A DNA stretch of 6,102 nt from Xanthobacteraceae bacterium (GTDB lineage Bacteria; Pseudomonadota; Alphaproteobacteria; Rhizobiales; Xanthobacteraceae). The position numbers and the translations under genes are program-made. The notes beneath the pieces were generated by a model. It ran no database searches. It was given only the letters and a program-made list of their open reading frames with translations, and was not told where the DNA came from. The stretch is taken from positions 1-6,102 of the forward strand of contig JASHQO010000174.1 of NCBI GenBank assembly GCA_030039105.1. Direction: 5' to 3'. Of this stretch, positions 5,605 to 6,102 are shown piece after piece (position 1 is the first letter of the stretch; every line of letters begins with the position of its first letter).

Positions 5605-6102
5605 ATGAGCGGACATTCGACCTATCAGCCGCAAAGCCCATTCATGCAATGGTTTGAGCGGCGGCTGCCGATCGTAAGCCTGGTCTATTCCTCCTTCGTC
5701 GCCTATCCGACTCCGCGCAACCTGAACTACTGGTGGACGTTCGGCGGCATCCTCAGCTTCATGCTCGCCGTGCAGATCGTCACCGGCATCGTGCTGGCGA
5801 TGCATTACACGCCGCACGTCGATTATGCCTTCAATTCCGTCGAATCGATCATGCGCGACGTCAACTACGGTTGGCTGCTGCGCTACGTGCACGCCAACGG
5901 CGCCTCGTTCTTCTTCGCCGCCGTCTACATCCATATCGCCCGCGGCATGTATTACGGCTCCTACAAGGAGCCGCGCGAGGTGCTATGGATCCTCGGCGTC
6001 ATCCTGTTCCTGCTCATGGTCGCGACCGGCTTCATGGGCTACGTGCTGCCGTGGGGCCAGATGAGTTTTTGGGCCGCCACCGTCATCACCAACCTGTTCT
6101 CG
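5605..6102 (+). CDS. petB: Cytochrome b of the ubiquinol-cytochrome c reductase (bc1), 3' partial
   Basis: Cytochrome b is the membrane core of the bc1 complex, carrying hemes bL and bH and the Qo and Qi quinone sites for proton-coupled electron flow from ubiquinol to cytochrome c. The first 166 codons are visible. They show the N-terminal amphipathic part (WFERRLPIVSLV, 16-27), PTPRNLNYWW (35-44), helix A (about 46-67), helix B with two heme ligands 14 residues apart (H96 and H110, in VHANGASFFFAAVYIHIARG), helix C (127-146), and the Qo-site segment GYVLPWGQMSFWAATVITN (145-163). The ATG at 5605 is fixed by an in-frame TAA at 5593-5595 and an AAGG ribosome site at 5594-5597, seven bases before the ATG. 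The gene runs off the right edge, so it is unknown whether it is fused to cytochrome c1, as in the fbcH genes of Bradyrhizobium and Rhodopseudomonas. No Rieske gene precedes it. Confidence 0.95.
   Translation, partial: MSGHSTYQPQSPFMQWFERRLPIVSLVYSSFVAYPTPRNLNYWWTFGGILSFMLAVQIVTGIVLAMHYTPHVDYAFNSVESIMRDVNYGWLLRYVHANGASFFFAAVYIHIARGMYYGSYKEPREVLWILGVILFLLMVATGFMGYVLPWGQMSFWAATVITNLFS

Noticed and set aside
1..6102. CRISPR array, tRNA, rRNA, phage or transposase genes
   Set aside because: No regularly spaced repeats, tRNA-like cloverleaf, rRNA sequence or transposase/integrase motifs were seen on either strand.

Overview
The window looks like the chromosome of a GC-rich alphaproteobacterium of the Rhizobiales, most likely a relative of Bradyrhizobium, Rhodopseudomonas or Pseudolabrys. 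This rests on the base composition, the protein families, an aerobic cytochrome bc1 gene next to trmL, and a long palindromic repeat (5' TAGCCCGCATGAGCGAAG...) of a kind I associate with that group. No phage, plasmid or insertion-sequence gene is visible. Most genes are housekeeping or metabolic.

Layout, left to right. (1) 1-653, plus strand: the C-terminal part of a TauE/SafE-type (TSUP) membrane transporter, cut by the left edge. (2) 651-729: a 79-base palindromic repeat that supplies the transporter's stop codon. (3) 742-1719, minus: a 325-residue protein of unknown function with one membrane anchor. (4) 1795-1910: a second copy of the repeat, with an extra partial arm and a short tandem repeat beside it, between the unknown gene and hemF. 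(5) 1915-2868, minus: hemF, oxygen-dependent coproporphyrinogen III oxidase, carrying an in-frame insert of about 23 codons built from inverted repeats. (6) 2928-4535, plus: a Tat-exported PhoD-family alkaline phosphatase, divergent from hemF across 59 bases. (7) 4541-4807, minus: an intact CopG/BrnA-type antitoxin. Its start overlaps the 3' end of a BrnT toxin gene of which only the last 25-40 codons remain. (8) 4912-5364, minus: trmL, tRNA wobble 2'-O-methyltransferase. (9) 5365-5604: a 240-base divergent intergenic region. (10) 5605 to the right edge, plus: the first 166 codons of cytochrome b of the bc1 complex.

Functional links are modest. HemF makes heme precursor and cytochrome b is a heme protein, but the genes are not in one operon. 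PhoD points to phosphate scavenging from organic phosphates. The most unusual points are the decayed toxin beside an intact antitoxin, the palindromic in-frame insert in hemF, and the absence of a Rieske iron-sulfur gene directly before cytochrome b, where it usually lies in related bacteria. I did not find a convincing new multi-gene system.
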